Positions 50,098 through 61,625 of a stretch of 64,000 bases of DNA are shown piece after piece (the stretch's first letter is position 1; each line of letters starts with the position of its first letter). The notes below the pieces were generated by a model that searched no databases, was not told the origin of the DNA, and worked only from the letters and a program-made list of their open reading frames with translations. The translations under genes and the position numbers were made by a program. Source of the DNA: Nocardia goodfellowii (lineage in GTDB: Bacteria > Actinomycetota > Actinomycetes > Mycobacteriales > Mycobacteriaceae); the NCBI RefSeq assembly GCF_017875645.1, contig NZ_JAGGMR010000001.1:7884520-7948519 (forward strand), read 5' to 3'.

Positions 50098-50144
50098 CGT
50101 ACCGTTGGTATGTGAGTCAAGCTAGGTCACATACCAGCGGTATG
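50098..50144. promoter_or_regulatory. double TetR operator between VOC gene and TetR gene
   Basis: CATACC-AGC-GGTATG at 50130-50144 is a perfect dyad. CGTACC-GTT-GGTATG at 50098-50112 is a one-mismatch version. Centres are 32 bases apart (about three helical turns), so two dimers could bind on the same face. Confidence 0.75.
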
Positions 50145-50161
50145 TCAACAGGAGGATTCGG

Positions 50162-50746
50162 ATGGCGAGCACCCTGCGCACCCAGCAGCGCGCGGAGACC
50201 AGGCGCGCGCTGCTAGAGCAGAGCCGCCGCCTCTTCGCGGCGAAAGGCTTTGCCGCGGTGGGCCTCTCGGAGATCGTCAGCGCCGCCGGCGTGACCAAAG
50301 GCGCGCTGTACCACAATTTCGCGAGCAAGACGGAGGTCTTCCGCGCCGTCCTCGAACAGGTGCAGCACGAAGTCGGCGAACGGGTCGCCGCGGCCGCCGA
50401 CGCCGAATCCGACCCCTGGCGGCAACTCCGCACCGGGTGCGAGACTTTCCTGACCGTCTGCCGTGATCCCGAGATCCAGCGCATCATGTTGATCGACGGC
50501 CCCGCCGTCCTCGGCTGGCACGAATGGCGCGCCATGGACGAAGCCTCCTCCGCCCGCCACCTCGGCGACGCGCTGCGCTCCCTCGTGGCGGCGAAAGTGC
50601 TTGCGCCCCAACCGATCGAACCACTCACCCATCTGCTCTCCGGAGCCATGAACGAAGCCGCCCTCTGGCTGGCGGCCACCGACGAACCACAAGCCCTGAC
50701 CGACACCATCGCCTCGCTGCATCGGCTGCTCGAGGGCCTGCGGTGA
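50162..50746 (+). CDS. TetR-family transcriptional regulator
   Basis: 194 residues. Helix-turn-helix SRRLFAAKGFAAVGLSEIV then VTKGALYHNFASKTEVF, and a C-terminal domain of the TetR_C_16/NfxB-like kind. ATG preceded by ACAGGAGGA. It most likely represses itself and the divergent VOC gene through the two CATACC/GGTATG palindromes. YbaK-like and LysE genes follow on the same strand and could be part of the same transcript. Confidence 0.94.
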   Translation: MASTLRTQQRAETRRALLEQSRRLFAAKGFAAVGLSEIVSAAGVTKGALYHNFASKTEVFRAVLEQVQHEVGERVAAAADAESDPWRQLRTGCETFLTVCRDPEIQRIMLIDGPAVLGWHEWRAMDEASSARHLGDALRSLVAAKVLAPQPIEPLTHLLSGAMNEAALWLAATDEPQALTDTIASLHRLLEGLR

Positions 50747-50767
50747 GCGATCGAAAACGAGTCGCCG

Positions 50768-51265
50768 ATGCCTCGCCGGCTCGATTACCGTGCCAGCGTG
50801 CATCCCACCGTTGAACGTGTAGCCGCCGTCCTTCGCGAGCACGGCGTGACCGGCCGGATCATCGAACTCACCGAACCGGCTCGCACCGCCGCCGACGCCG
50901 CCGCGCTGGTCGGCTGCGAGGTCGGCGCGATCTGCAACAGCTTGATCTTCGCCGCCGACGACGCCCCGGTCCTGGTCCTCACCAGCGGAGCGCACCGGGT
51001 GGACACCGCCGAGGTCGCCGCGCTCCTCGGTGCGGCGAGGGTCGAGCGCGCCACCCCGGACCTGGTGCGAGCGGCCACCGGACAGGTCATCGGCGGCGTG
51101 GCCCCGGTCGGTCACCCGGCACCCCTGCGCACCCTCGTCGACACCTGGCTCGACAAGTACGACGTCGTATGGGCGGCCGGCGGGCACGCCCATACCGTCT
51201 TCCCCACCTCCTACGCCGAACTCCTGCGCATCACCGGCGGCACACCGGCCGATATCGGCGCATAA
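50768..51265 (+). CDS. YbaK/EbsC (prolyl-tRNA editing domain) family protein
   Basis: About 155-165 residues; start ATG 50768 or GTG 50798 (neither has a clear ribosome-binding site). Family pattern: AAALVGCEVGAICNSLIFAADDAPVLVLTSGAHRVD, here split for length, and GQVIGGVAPVGHP. Relatives deacylate mischarged Ala- or Cys-tRNA(Pro). It lies 21 bases after the TetR gene. Confidence 0.9.
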   Translation: MPRRLDYRASVHPTVERVAAVLREHGVTGRIIELTEPARTAADAAALVGCEVGAICNSLIFAADDAPVLVLTSGAHRVDTAEVAALLGAARVERATPDLVRAATGQVIGGVAPVGHPAPLRTLVDTWLDKYDVVWAAGGHAHTVFPTSYAELLRITGGTPADIGA

Positions 51266-51305
51266 CCCACTCGCGCGCGCCTTTCGGGCGTGACAGCATC
51301 GGTTG

Positions 51306-51947
51306 ATGCCGCACTGGGTCGATATCCTTCCCCAATTTCTGCTGGCCTGCCTCGTGCTCGCGGTGCTGCCGGGCCCGGCGACGGCCTTGTTCCTGCAGCG
51401 CGCCGTGCGGGACGGCCGTACGGCCGGATTGGCCGCGGTGGCAGGCAATGAGATCGGTGTCTTCGCCTGGACCCTCGCGGGCGGCGCCGGACTGTCGGTG
51501 CTGCTGGTCGCCAATCGTCTCCTGAACACCGCGGTACACATCGTGGGCGCGCTGGTGCTGATCTGGCTCGGCGTGCAGGCGTGGCGCGGCGCGAAGGGCG
51601 ACAGCGAGTTCGGCTCGACGGTGACGACCATGCTGCCTGCCGGACGCACCCCGGCCGCCGCTTTCCGCGCCTCGCTGATCTCGATCGCGGCGAATCCGAA
51701 AGCCGCCGTGTTCGGTTTGACGATCCTGCCGCAGTTCCTGCCGACCACCGGTCCGGTCCTCCCGACGGTGCTGATCCTGGCGGTGATTCAGCTGGTCATC
51801 GACACCGCCTGGTGTGTCGCGATCGTGCTGGCCGCGGACCGGGCGGGCGAATGGTTACGGCGTGCCGGGATCCGGCAGCGGGTGGAGCGCGCGCTGGGGG
51901 CGATCTTGGTCGCCCTCGGCTTCGGTCTGGCCGCGGACGCACGCTGA
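51306..51947 (+). CDS. LysE/RhtB family exporter
   Basis: 213 residues from ATG 51306. Six hydrophobic segments; [27 protein letters not shown] near the N-terminus carries the family's PGP motif, and [19 protein letters not shown] matches the second repeat. These proteins export amino acids or small metabolites. It precedes glgE by about 30 bases on the same strand. Confidence 0.92.
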   Translation: MPHWVDILPQFLLACLVLAVLPGPATALFLQRAVRDGRTAGLAAVAGNEIGVFAWTLAGGAGLSVLLVANRLLNTAVHIVGALVLIWLGVQAWRGAKGDSEFGSTVTTMLPAGRTPAAAFRASLISIAANPKAAVFGLTILPQFLPTTGPVLPTVLILAVIQLVIDTAWCVAIVLAADRAGEWLRRAGIRQRVERALGAILVALGFGLAADAR

Positions 51948-51975
51948 CCCCACCGCACCCGGTAGGTTGGTCGTC

Positions 51976-53979
<2,004 letters not shown>

Positions 53980-53989
53980 GGATCGCACG

Positions 53990-56155
53990 ATGACCACCAG
54001 TCGCCGCGACCTGATGCTGCTCGCGGCGGGCACTCACCCCGATCCACACACCGTGCTCGGCGCGCATCCGCATCCCGGCGGCACCATCGTGCGCACGCTG
54101 CGGCCGCATGCGGAGACGGTCGCCGTGCGGGTGGGCGGGACCGACCATCCCCTGAAGTCGCTGGGGCACGGCGTCTTCGCCGCGGTACTGCCCTATCCGG
54201 AGTTACAGGACTACCGGATCCTGGCCACCTACCCGGGCGGACCCGCGATCCTGGGCGCCGACGGGTATCACTTCCTGCCCACCGTGGGCGAACTCGACCT
54301 GCATTTGATCGGCGAGGGTCGCCACGAACGGTTGTGGGACGTGCTCGGCGCGCATCCCCGCCGCTACACCACACTCGACGGCGAGGTGACCGGCACCTCG
54401 TTCGCGGTGTGGGCGCCGAATGCCCGGGGCGTCACCGTGTTCGGTGATTTCGACAGCTGGGGCGGCCAGACCGCGCCGATGCGCGCGCTCGGGTCCTCCG
54501 GAATCTGGGAGGTCTTCATCCCGGACGTCGAGGTCGGCACGAAATACAAATACCGGATCCACTGCGCGGACGGGCGCACCGTCGATCACGCCGACCCGAT
54601 GGCTTTCGCCACCGAGCTGCCGCCCGCCACTGCCTCCGTGGTCACAGCATCCGATTTCCGCTGGCACGACCAGGATTGGCTGCGCCGCCGCGCCGCGGCC
54701 GACCCCACGCACGCGCCGATGAGCGTGTACGAAGTGCACCTGGGTTCCTGGCGGCCGGGCCTGAACTATCGCGAAATCGCCGATCAGCTGGCCGAATACG
54801 TGCGCGAGGCCGGGTACACCCACATCGAACTACTGCCCATCGCCGAACACCCCTTCGGCGGGTCCTGGGGTTACCAGGTCACTTCCTATTACGCCCCCAC
54901 AGCGCGTTTCGGCTCCCCCGACGACTTCCGCGCCTTCGTCGACCACATGCACGCCGCGGGCATCGGCGTACTCCTGGACTGGGTACCGGCGCACTTCCCG
55001 CGCGACGAGTGGGCACTGGCGCGCTTCGACGGCACCCCGCTCTACGAGCACCCCGACCCACGCCGGGGCGAGCAACTCGACTGGGGCACCTACGTGTTCG
55101 ACTTCGGCCGCAACGAAGTCCGCAACTTCCTGGTCGCCAACGCGCGCTACTGGGTCGAGGAATTCCACATCGACGGCATCCGCGTCGACGCGGTCGCCTC
55201 CATGCTGTATCTGGATTACTCACGTCCCGAAGGTGATTGGGAACCCAACGCCTACGGCGGCCGGGAAAACCTGGAGGCCGTCGACTTCCTCCAGCAGCTC
55301 AACGACACCGTGCACCGCCACCATCCGGGCGTCGTCACCATCGCCGAGGAATCCACCACCTGGCCCGGCGTCACCCGCGGCACCGACGTCGGCGGTCTCG
55401 GCTTCACCATGAAATGGAATATGGGCTGGATGCACGACACGCTCGGCTATCTGGGCCGAGACCCCATCCACCGTAGCTGGCACCACAACGAACTCACCTT
55501 CTCGCTGACCTACGCCTGGAGCGAGAACTACGTCCTCCCGATCAGCCACGACGAGGTCGTGCACGGCAAAGGCACGCTGTGGACCCGCATGCCCGGCGAC
55601 GACTTCGCCAAAGCCGCCGGCGTGCGTGCGCTGCTCGCCTACATGTGGGCCCACCCCGGTAAGCAACTGCTGTTCATGGGTCAGGACTTCGGCCAGTTCC
55701 GGGAGTGGTCGCACGACCGCGGTTTGGACTGGCAGGAGCTGGAAAACCCGCTCCACCAAGGCATTACGACAGCCGTCCGAGCCTTGAACCGGGTCTACCG
55801 CGCACACCCGGCACTGTGGACCCAGGACACCACCCCCGGCGGCTACTCCTGGATCGAAGCCGACGACCGTGACCGCAATGTCTTCGCTTTCCTCCGGCAC
55901 GGCTCCGACGGCTCGATGGTCGCCTGCGTCTACAACTTCTCCGGTGCGGAGCATGCCGACTACCGGGTCGGCCTGCCCAGCGCGGGCGAATGGACCGAGG
56001 TCCTCAATACCGACGCCGTCGAATACGGCGGCTCCGGCATCGGCAACCTCGGCGCGGTCCAGGCAGCCGATATCCCCTGGCACGGCCGCCCGTACTCGGC
56101 CACCGTCACCCTCGCACCCAACAGTGCTGTCTGGCTTGCCGATCCGTCCGCCTGA
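53990..56155 (+). CDS. glgB: 1,4-alpha-glucan branching enzyme GlgB
   Basis: 721 residues. N-terminal CBM48-like domains ([20 protein letters not shown] near 130-150), then the GH13_9 barrel with nucleophile Asp400 ([11 protein letters not shown]) and acid/base Glu453 (IAEESTTWP). C-terminal all-beta domain. ATG preceded by GAGGATCG. It introduces alpha-1,6 branches into the glucan made by GlgE. Same operon as glgE. Confidence 0.97.
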   Translation: MTTSRRDLMLLAAGTHPDPHTVLGAHPHPGGTIVRTLRPHAETVAVRVGGTDHPLKSLGHGVFAAVLPYPELQDYRILATYPGGPAILGADGYHFLPTVGELDLHLIGEGRHERLWDVLGAHPRRYTTLDGEVTGTSFAVWAPNARGVTVFGDFDSWGGQTAPMRALGSSGIWEVFIPDVEVGTKYKYRIHCADGRTVDHADPMAFATELPPATASVVTASDFRWHDQDWLRRRAAADPTHAPMSVYEVHLGSWRPGLNYREIADQLAEYVREAGYTHIELLPIAEHPFGGSWGYQVTSYYAPTARFGSPDDFRAFVDHMHAAGIGVLLDWVPAHFPRDEWALARFDGTPLYEHPDPRRGEQLDWGTYVFDFGRNEVRNFLVANARYWVEEFHIDGIRVDAVASMLYLDYSRPEGDWEPNAYGGRENLEAVDFLQQLNDTVHRHHPGVVTIAEESTTWPGVTRGTDVGGLGFTMKWNMGWMHDTLGYLGRDPIHRSWHHNELTFSLTYAWSENYVLPISHDEVVHGKGTLWTRMPGDDFAKAAGVRALLAYMWAHPGKQLLFMGQDFGQFREWSHDRGLDWQELENPLHQGITTAVRALNRVYRAHPALWTQDTTPGGYSWIEADDRDRNVFAFLRHGSDGSMVACVYNFSGAEHADYRVGLPSAGEWTEVLNTDAVEYGGSGIGNLGAVQAADIPWHGRPYSATVTLAPNSAVWLADPSA

Positions 56156-56203
56156 CCCCGCGCGGGCAAGGAAATCGCCGAGGCCGTCGGTACTGTGGCG
56201 ATC

Positions 56204-56800
56204 ATGCTCGTGTGGATCAACGGCCCCTTCGGCGGCGGCAAGACCCAGACCGCATTCGAACTACACCGCCGCCTGCCCGGCAGCGTCGTCTGCGATCCGG
56301 AAATGGTGGGCTTCGGCCTGCACCGCACGATGCCGAGAAAACTGCGTACCGACTTCCAAGATCTACCGGCTTGGCGTCAAGGCGTGTTCGAGGTCCTCGA
56401 CCTAGTACTGCGGGAACACGAGGGCGTAGTCATCGCACCCATGACCGTGGTGAACCGGACCTACTTCGCCGAAACAGTCGGCCGCCTCCGCGAAACCGGC
56501 CATGATGTGCGGCATTTCGCTCTGCTGGCCAACCGCGAAACAGTCCTGAACCGCCTGCGCGGGCGCGGGCTCTACGGATTGCGCTACGACCGATTCGCCG
56601 TCGAGCGCGTCGACCGCTGCCTGGACGCGCTGCGGCACGCCGATTTCGCCGAGCACATCGAAACCGACCACATCGACGTGGCGGCGGTAGCCGACCACAT
56701 CGCGCGATCCACCGGTCTGACCCTGACCGCCAACACCGACGGCCCCCTCCGCGGCCGCCTGCGCCGCGCTGCGGTCAGCGTCAAACACATGCGGTTCTAG
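56204..56800 (+). CDS. TmrB-like AAA ATPase (tunicamycin-resistance type)
   Basis: 198 residues from ATG 56204; GTG 56195 would add three. Walker A GPFGGGKT at 7-14 follows MLVWIN. QTAFELHRRLPGSVVCDPE, APMTVVNRTYF and VDRCLDALRHADFAEHIETD match, from memory, Bacillus TmrB along its length. TmrB binds ATP and tunicamycin at the membrane and gives resistance. Here it follows glgB by 48 bases, and the role may differ. Confidence 0.85.
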   Translation: MLVWINGPFGGGKTQTAFELHRRLPGSVVCDPEMVGFGLHRTMPRKLRTDFQDLPAWRQGVFEVLDLVLREHEGVVIAPMTVVNRTYFAETVGRLRETGHDVRHFALLANRETVLNRLRGRGLYGLRYDRFAVERVDRCLDALRHADFAEHIETDHIDVAAVADHIARSTGLTLTANTDGPLRGRLRRAAVSVKHMRF

Positions 56801-56823
56801 CCGCGAGGCCCGCGACAACGTAC

Positions 56824-57729
56824 TTAGTACAGTGCGGCGGCGAGCTTACGACGAGCCGCGACCACGAAAGGCTCGGCCTGATCGAACAACTCGAAGAGTT
56901 CAAGCAGACGGGTGCGAGCCCGGGTGCGGTCGTCACCGGAAGTGCGCTTGATCAGAGCGATCAGACGGTCGAAAGACGCTTCCGGGCGCTGGTTCAGCAT
57001 CTCGACGTCGGCGGCGTCCAGCGCGGCGTCGACATTCGCGGGGTCCGCGTCGGAATCGGCGATGACGGAATCCGGAATGGACTGAGCGCGGGCCAGGAAC
57101 CGAAGCTGACGCAACGCGGCTTTGGCCTCCTCATTGGCCGGCTCCGCCGCGATGATCGCCTCGTAGGCGGCCTCGGCCGCGGCCAGGTCGCCGCGCTCCA
57201 GGGCTTCCTCGGCGGCGGTGAAGCGCGGATCCTCGGGCTCGGGCTGCGGCTCCTCGCTCGCACCGGGCAGCTTGCCCGCGACCGCGTCGACGACCGCGTT
57301 CAACCACTGCCGCACCTGCGGCTCCGGCTGCGCGCCTTCGAAGTCGGCGAGCGGACGACCGCCGGCGATCGCGACGACGGTCGGGATGCCCTGCACCTGC
57401 AGTGCCTGGGCGATACGCATATTGGTTTCCGCCTCGACGGTGGCCAGCGCCCACGCGCCACCGTCCTCGACCACCAGGCGCTCCAGCGTGCGGACCAGTT
57501 CGACGCTGCCCGGACTGCGCTGGGAGTACAACGCGACCACCACCGGCACCTCAGTGGACCGGCGCAGCACCTTCGTCTCGAAATCCGCCTCGCCGACCGC
57601 GTAATCGCCGCCGGGCGCTCCGCCCGCCCCGGCGGCCGGGGGCGGCTGCTTCAAACTCGACAGATCCACCGCACCGGACATAGCGGCGGCGACGGCGGGC
57701 GAAGGACGGCGTGGGGCAGGTCGATTCAC
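56824..57729 (-). CDS. thioredoxin-fold/TPR co-chaperone, CnoX-like (Rv1324 type)
   Basis: 301 residues. A disordered Pro/Gly-rich start (1-42) leads into a thioredoxin fold at about 45-150, then TPR-like helices (DPRFTAAEEALERGDLAAAEAAYEA and onward). The usual CXXC is absent: ALYSQRSPGSVELV stands where WCGPC would be. So it cannot act as a classical oxidoreductase and fits CnoX/YbbN-like holdases. It corresponds to Rv1324. Confidence 0.92.
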   Translation of the reverse strand: MNRPAPRRPSPAVAAAMSGAVDLSSLKQPPPAAGAGGAPGGDYAVGEADFETKVLRRSTEVPVVVALYSQRSPGSVELVRTLERLVVEDGGAWALATVEAETNMRIAQALQVQGIPTVVAIAGGRPLADFEGAQPEPQVRQWLNAVVDAVAGKLPGASEEPQPEPEDPRFTAAEEALERGDLAAAEAAYEAIIAAEPANEEAKAALRQLRFLARAQSIPDSVIADSDADPANVDAALDAADVEMLNQRPEASFDRLIALIKRTSGDDRTRARTRLLELFELFDQAEPFVVAARRKLAAALY

Positions 57730-57742
57730 GGTTTCCAGTTTG

Positions 57743-58132
57743 TCACGAGGAGACGGCGGAGGCTTGCCCGGCTACCGGGCTCGGCGCGCTCAGCTCACCC
57801 AGCTGACCGGTGCGCTGCGCCCAGACCTCGAAGATCACGGTGAACAGCGGCGGAATGCTCGACGCCAGCGCCAGCACGGTGGTCTTCCAATTCCAGTTCA
57901 GCTCGCGCGCGGCCAGCAGCGCGGTCACCAGGAACAGCATGAAGATGATGCCGTGCACCGGACCGAAGATCTTCACACCGATCTCGTTCCCGGGATCGGG
58001 CAGGCCCAGCCAGCTGTACTTGAACGCCATACCCGTCAGCAGACCGATCCAGGAGATCGCTTCCAGCACGGCGATGAACCGGAAGCGCTTCGCGACCGTG
58101 CTCAGGTCGAAGAAATTGCCCATGGCCAACAT
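57743..58132 (-). CDS. DUF3817 integral membrane protein (second copy)
   Basis: About 129 residues with three to four hydrophobic helices: FRFIAVLEAISWIGLLTGMAF; a segment containing FGPVHGIIFMLFLVTALLAA with the conserved His; and a last one around VLALASSIPPLFTVIFEVW. Start ATG 58132 or 58123; both lack a clear ribosome-binding site. Paralog of the gene at 26402. Lies 13 bases from the thioredoxin-like gene on the same strand. Confidence 0.88.
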   Translation of the reverse strand: MLAMGNFFDLSTVAKRFRFIAVLEAISWIGLLTGMAFKYSWLGLPDPGNEIGVKIFGPVHGIIFMLFLVTALLAARELNWNWKTTVLALASSIPPLFTVIFEVWAQRTGQLGELSAPSPVAGQASAVSS

Positions 58133-58186
58133 TGTGCCGTATGCACTACGACAAGTCGTAGTTGGCCGCGTCACATCTCGGCCGGG

Positions 58187-59365
58187 CTAGACCTTGATGA
58201 TGAGGGCGTCGCCCTGACCGCCGCCACCGCAGAGGGCAGCCGCGCCCACACCGCCCCCGCGACGCTTCAACTCCAGCGCCAGGTGCAGCACGATGCGCGC
58301 GCCGGACATGCCGAGCGGGTGACCGATGGCGATGGCGCCGCCGTTGACGTTCACCTTCTCCGGATCGATGCCCAGCTTGCGGGTCGAGGCGATGCCGACC
58401 GCCGCGAAAGCCTCGTTGATCTCCACCAGGTCCAAGTCGGCGGGGGAAATACCCTCCCGCGCACAGGCTTTGGCGATAGCGTTGGCCGGCTGATCCTGCA
58501 GGCTCGAATCCGGCCCGGCGACCACGCCCGCCTTGCCGATCTCGGCGATCCAGGTCAAGCCGAGCGACTCGGCCTTCTCCTTGCTCATCACGACCACCGC
58601 GGCCGCGCCGTCGGAGATCTGCGAGGCGGTGCCGGCGGTGATGGTGCCGTCCTTGCGGAACGCCGGCCGCAACTTGGCCAGCGATTCGACGGTGGTGTCG
58701 GCGCGGATGCCCTCATCGGTGGTCACCATGATCGGGTCACCCTTGCGCTGCGGCACCGCGACGGGGACCACCTCGTCGTCGAAGACGCCGTTCTTCCAGG
58801 CCGCCGCCGCGCGCTGGTGCGACGCGGCCGCGAACGCGTCCTGCTCCGCGCGGCTCACCGTGTCGGTGTCGTTGCGGGTCTCGGTGAGCGCGCCCATCGC
58901 CTGATCGGTGAAGATGTCGTGCAGGCCGTCGAAAGCCATGTGGTCACGCAGGGCGACGTCGCCGTACTTGAAGCCCTCGCGGGATTTCTCCAGCAGATGC
59001 GGGGCCTGGGTCATCGACTCCTGACCGCCCGCGACCACGATCTCGTACTCACCGGCGCGAATCAGCTGATCCGCCAGGGCGATCGCGTTGATGCCGGACA
59101 GGCACACCTTGTTCAGCGTCAGCGCCGGCACATCCATCGGGATGCCCGCGGCCACCGCGGCCTGCCGCGCCGGAATCTGGCCCGCTCCCGCGGTCAGCAC
59201 CTGACCCATGATCACGTAGTCGACCTGCTCGGGCGCCACGCCGCCCTTCGCCAGCGCCGCCTTGATGGCGAAACCGCCGAGATCGGACCCGCTGAAGCCC
59301 TTGAGGCCGCCGAGCAGCCGGCCGACCGGGGTACGAGCACCGGAGACGATGACGGTTGTGGTCAC
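58187..59365 (-). CDS. acetyl-CoA C-acetyltransferase (thiolase), FadA4-like
   Basis: 392 residues. Acyl-accepting Cys88 in NKVCLSG, His in [10 protein letters not shown], and the C-terminal CGGGGQGDA with the second catalytic Cys near 379. It condenses or cleaves acetoacetyl-CoA-type thioesters in fatty-acid or polyhydroxybutyrate metabolism. Position matches Rv1323 (fadA4), next to methylmalonyl-CoA epimerase, which lies divergently 97 bases away. Confidence 0.96.
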   Translation of the reverse strand: MTTTVIVSGARTPVGRLLGGLKGFSGSDLGGFAIKAALAKGGVAPEQVDYVIMGQVLTAGAGQIPARQAAVAAGIPMDVPALTLNKVCLSGINAIALADQLIRAGEYEIVVAGGQESMTQAPHLLEKSREGFKYGDVALRDHMAFDGLHDIFTDQAMGALTETRNDTDTVSRAEQDAFAAASHQRAAAAWKNGVFDDEVVPVAVPQRKGDPIMVTTDEGIRADTTVESLAKLRPAFRKDGTITAGTASQISDGAAAVVVMSKEKAESLGLTWIAEIGKAGVVAGPDSSLQDQPANAIAKACAREGISPADLDLVEINEAFAAVGIASTRKLGIDPEKVNVNGGAIAIGHPLGMSGARIVLHLALELKRRGGGVGAAALCGGGGQGDALIIKV

Positions 59366-59461
59366 GACGAGACCTCGCTGTTCTGTGCTTTCTTAGGGAA
59401 CTACTCCACGGTAACTGGTACGACTACCCCACCGGCAGCCAGGGCAAGCTACGTTCGAGGA

Positions 59462-59935
59462 GTGAGCACAGCTTCGAATCAGCGGGGTTTCATCCCGGGG
59501 GACTACGTCATCGCCATCGATCACGTCGGTATCGCCGTACCGGACCTGGACGCCGCCATCACCTGGTACGCCGAGAACCTCGGCATGATCGAGACACATC
59601 GCGAGGTCAACGAGTCGCAGGGCGTGCACGAAGCCATGCTTTCGCTGCCCGGCGCCGCCGACAACGCGACTGCCATCCAGTTGCTGGCACCGCTCAACGC
59701 GGAGTCGACCATTGCCAAGTTCATCGATCGCAGCGGACCGGGTCTGCAACAACTGGCCTACCGAGTGACCGATATCGAGGCCGTCTCTACCTATTTACGT
59801 GATCGAGGTCTGCGTTTGCTGTACGACGCCCCCCGGCACGGAACAGCCGATTCCCGCATCAATTTCATCCACCCCAAGGATGCTGGCGGTGTGCTGATCG
59901 AGTTGGTCGAGCCGAACCCGAATCTTACTCACTAG
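59462..59935 (+). CDS. mce: methylmalonyl-CoA epimerase
   Basis: 157 residues from GTG 59462 with CGAGGA just before it. VOC-fold pattern with metal ligands expected in IDHVGIAVPDLDAAITWYAENLGM (His near 22), LQQLAYRVTDIEAV and GVLIELVEP (Glu). It interconverts 2R and 2S methylmalonyl-CoA in propionate metabolism. The longer frame runs antisense through the thiolase gene and is rejected. Matches Rv1322A. Confidence 0.95.
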   Translation: MSTASNQRGFIPGDYVIAIDHVGIAVPDLDAAITWYAENLGMIETHREVNESQGVHEAMLSLPGAADNATAIQLLAPLNAESTIAKFIDRSGPGLQQLAYRVTDIEAVSTYLRDRGLRLLYDAPRHGTADSRINFIHPKDAGGVLIELVEPNPNLTH

Positions 59936-60021
59936 TACCAAGATCGGAGCGGGAAACTTCTTCGGAATCACATTCGCGGTCGAGTCACCATGACCTTCGA
60001 TGAGGCTGTAGTTTGTGTGCC

Positions 60022-61020
60022 ATGTCGTCACCTGAGTCCGATCGCAATCGCTTCGTTGCACTGCCCTTCACCGTTGTGCGCAAGGGTTATGCGCAAGACG
60101 AGGTACGCAACTACTTCGACCGCTTCGACGCTGAACTAAGGGTCACCGCTACCGACCGGGATGCCGCCGCGGCGCAGGCCCGGAACCTCGCGAGCCAGCT
60201 GGAAGACGCGCGGGACGAGATCGACGAACTCCGGAAGGAGGTCGATCGGCTCTCCGTTCCGCCGACCACGGCGGAAGGCATGTCCGACCGCATTTCGCGC
60301 ATGCTGCGCCTGGCTTCCGACGAAGCTTCCGAGGTCCGCGCCCTGGCGCAGGCCGAGGCTGCCGAGATGGTCTCGATCGCCGAGCAGCAGGCGACCGAGA
60401 TGCGGGGCAAGTACGAGTCCCTGCTCGCGGAGACGAAGGAGAAGCGCGAGGCGCTCGAGATCGAGTTCGAGCAGACCCTCGCGAACGCGCGTACCGAGTC
60501 CGCCAAGATCATCGAGGCCGCGCAGGCCGAGGCCGACCGTATCGGCAAGGAAGCCGACGCCAAGCGCAAGGCGACCCAGCAGGACTTCGAAGTCACCATG
60601 GCCGAGCGTCGCACCAAGCTCACCCGCGCCATGGAGGAGCTGGAGGCCACCAGCCGCGCCGAGGCCGCGCAGCGGATCAAGGACGCGACCGACGAGGCCA
60701 ACCGTCTCATCACCTCCGCCACCCAGACCTCCGAGCGCAAGATCGCCCACGCCAAGGAACTGGCCGAGGAGATGCGCGTGCTGCGCGGCCGGGTGCTCGC
60801 CCAGCTGCTCGGCATTCGCGGCCAGCTCGACTCGGTGCCGGCCATGCTCGCGGCGGTCAACCGGGAAAGCGAACTGCTGGACGGCGTTCCGGATCAGCGC
60901 AAGTCGATCGGCGGCGGCAACAAGCAGGTCTCCGGTTCGCGCACCAAGGCCATCCCCGAGGTCGCGTCCGACGATGAGGACATCGACGCCGACGAGCGTG
61001 AGAACGCCGACATCGCCTGA
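60022..61020 (+). CDS. DivIVA-like coiled-coil protein
   Basis: 332 residues. The N-terminal 45 residues (FTVVRKGYAQDEVRNYFDRFDAEL) match the DivIVA/Wag31 membrane-binding head. Residues about 55-275 are a continuous, Glu/Ala/Arg-rich coiled coil, and the tail is acidic. Such proteins mark curved or polar membrane and organise growth and division in mycolate actinobacteria. It is not Wag31 itself, which lies in the division cluster elsewhere. ATG 60022 is preferred over an in-frame TTG three codons upstream. Confidence 0.88.
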   Translation: MSSPESDRNRFVALPFTVVRKGYAQDEVRNYFDRFDAELRVTATDRDAAAAQARNLASQLEDARDEIDELRKEVDRLSVPPTTAEGMSDRISRMLRLASDEASEVRALAQAEAAEMVSIAEQQATEMRGKYESLLAETKEKREALEIEFEQTLANARTESAKIIEAAQAEADRIGKEADAKRKATQQDFEVTMAERRTKLTRAMEELEATSRAEAAQRIKDATDEANRLITSATQTSERKIAHAKELAEEMRVLRGRVLAQLLGIRGQLDSVPAMLAAVNRESELLDGVPDQRKSIGGGNKQVSGSRTKAIPEVASDDEDIDADERENADIA

Positions 61021-61108
61021 CATCAGAACCGCACAGGCGACGACGCAGGTGGGCGATGACATCGGACTGCGGCCGCTGAAGCCGTAGTCCCGCACTATGA
61101 TTCGATCG

Positions 61109-61136
61109 AAGGCCGCTCCCGCGAGGGGGCGGCCTT
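61109..61136 (+). terminator. hairpin terminator after the DivIVA-like gene
   Basis: AAGGCCGC at 61109-61116 pairs perfectly with GCGGCCTT at 61129-61136, followed by CCTGGTTT. It lies 89 bases past the stop codon in a convergent gap. Confidence 0.75.
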
Positions 61137-61174
61137 CCTGGTTTCCACCGGTTAGGCAGTGACCGTTCTACTGT

Positions 61175-61217
61175 CACATCCGTCCCGAAACCGACCCGGG
61201 TGTATGTGACGGATGTG
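61175..61217. other. 10-bp inverted repeat in a convergent gap
   Basis: CACATCCGTC at 61175-61184 and GACGGATGTG at 61208-61217 are perfect complements separated by 23 bases. The shorter GTCACAT/ATGTGAC pair overlaps them. No gene is present between 61021 and 61298. Confidence 0.5.
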
Positions 61218-61277
61218 GCCTACGGTATATCTAGAGACCAGAAGGCCCTTGCTCGTTCGATTGATGCGCCTGATGGC

Positions 61278-61330
61278 AAACCCGCCGCACGTTGACGATC
61301 AGGACCACCGTCTCGTGATGCGGCGGGTTT
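61278..61330 (-). terminator. large-loop hairpin overlapping the 3' end of the zinc-ribbon gene
   Basis: AAACCCGCCGCA and TGCGGCGGGTTT are perfect complements separated by 29 bases. One arm lies inside the coding sequence, the other just beyond the stop codon. Confidence 0.55.
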
Positions 61331-61616
61331 GGCGCCCATTCCAGCAGCCGCGGTGCCAGTGCCTGCGATCCTCTTCCCCGCCATAGGTGGGCCAAGCCAC
61401 GATATGGGCTACGCCGGGGACGATTTCATGATCGCAACCGGGACAGCGGTAGGTCTTGGTAGCGCGGCTGCCGGGAATGGTGCGCACCACATAGGAGTCG
61501 CCGTCGGGCCCCTCCACCGACCGGCCGAGCTCGAATCCCGCCGGGAACCCTTCGCCCAGCGCGTCACTGCCGGACTTGGTGTGCCGGGTGTGTGCGCGTG
61601 GTTTCCGACGAGGCAT
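61299..61616 (-). CDS. small zinc-ribbon-like conserved protein
   Basis: 105 residues, basic N-terminus (MPRRKPRAHTRHTKSG). CPGCDHE followed by HIVAW, then HWHRGCW gives a Cys/His set able to bind one zinc. Similar short proteins are frequent beside nucS in mycolate actinobacteria; function unknown. Its last 12 codons are part of a 12-bp inverted repeat (61278-61289 with 61319-61330), probably its transcription terminator. It starts nine bases after the nucS stop. Confidence 0.82.
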   Translation of the reverse strand: MPRRKPRAHTRHTKSGSDALGEGFPAGFELGRSVEGPDGDSYVVRTIPGSRATKTYRCPGCDHEIVPGVAHIVAWPTYGGEEDRRHWHRGCWNGRQTRRITRRWS

Positions 61617-61625
61617 AGGGAAAGC

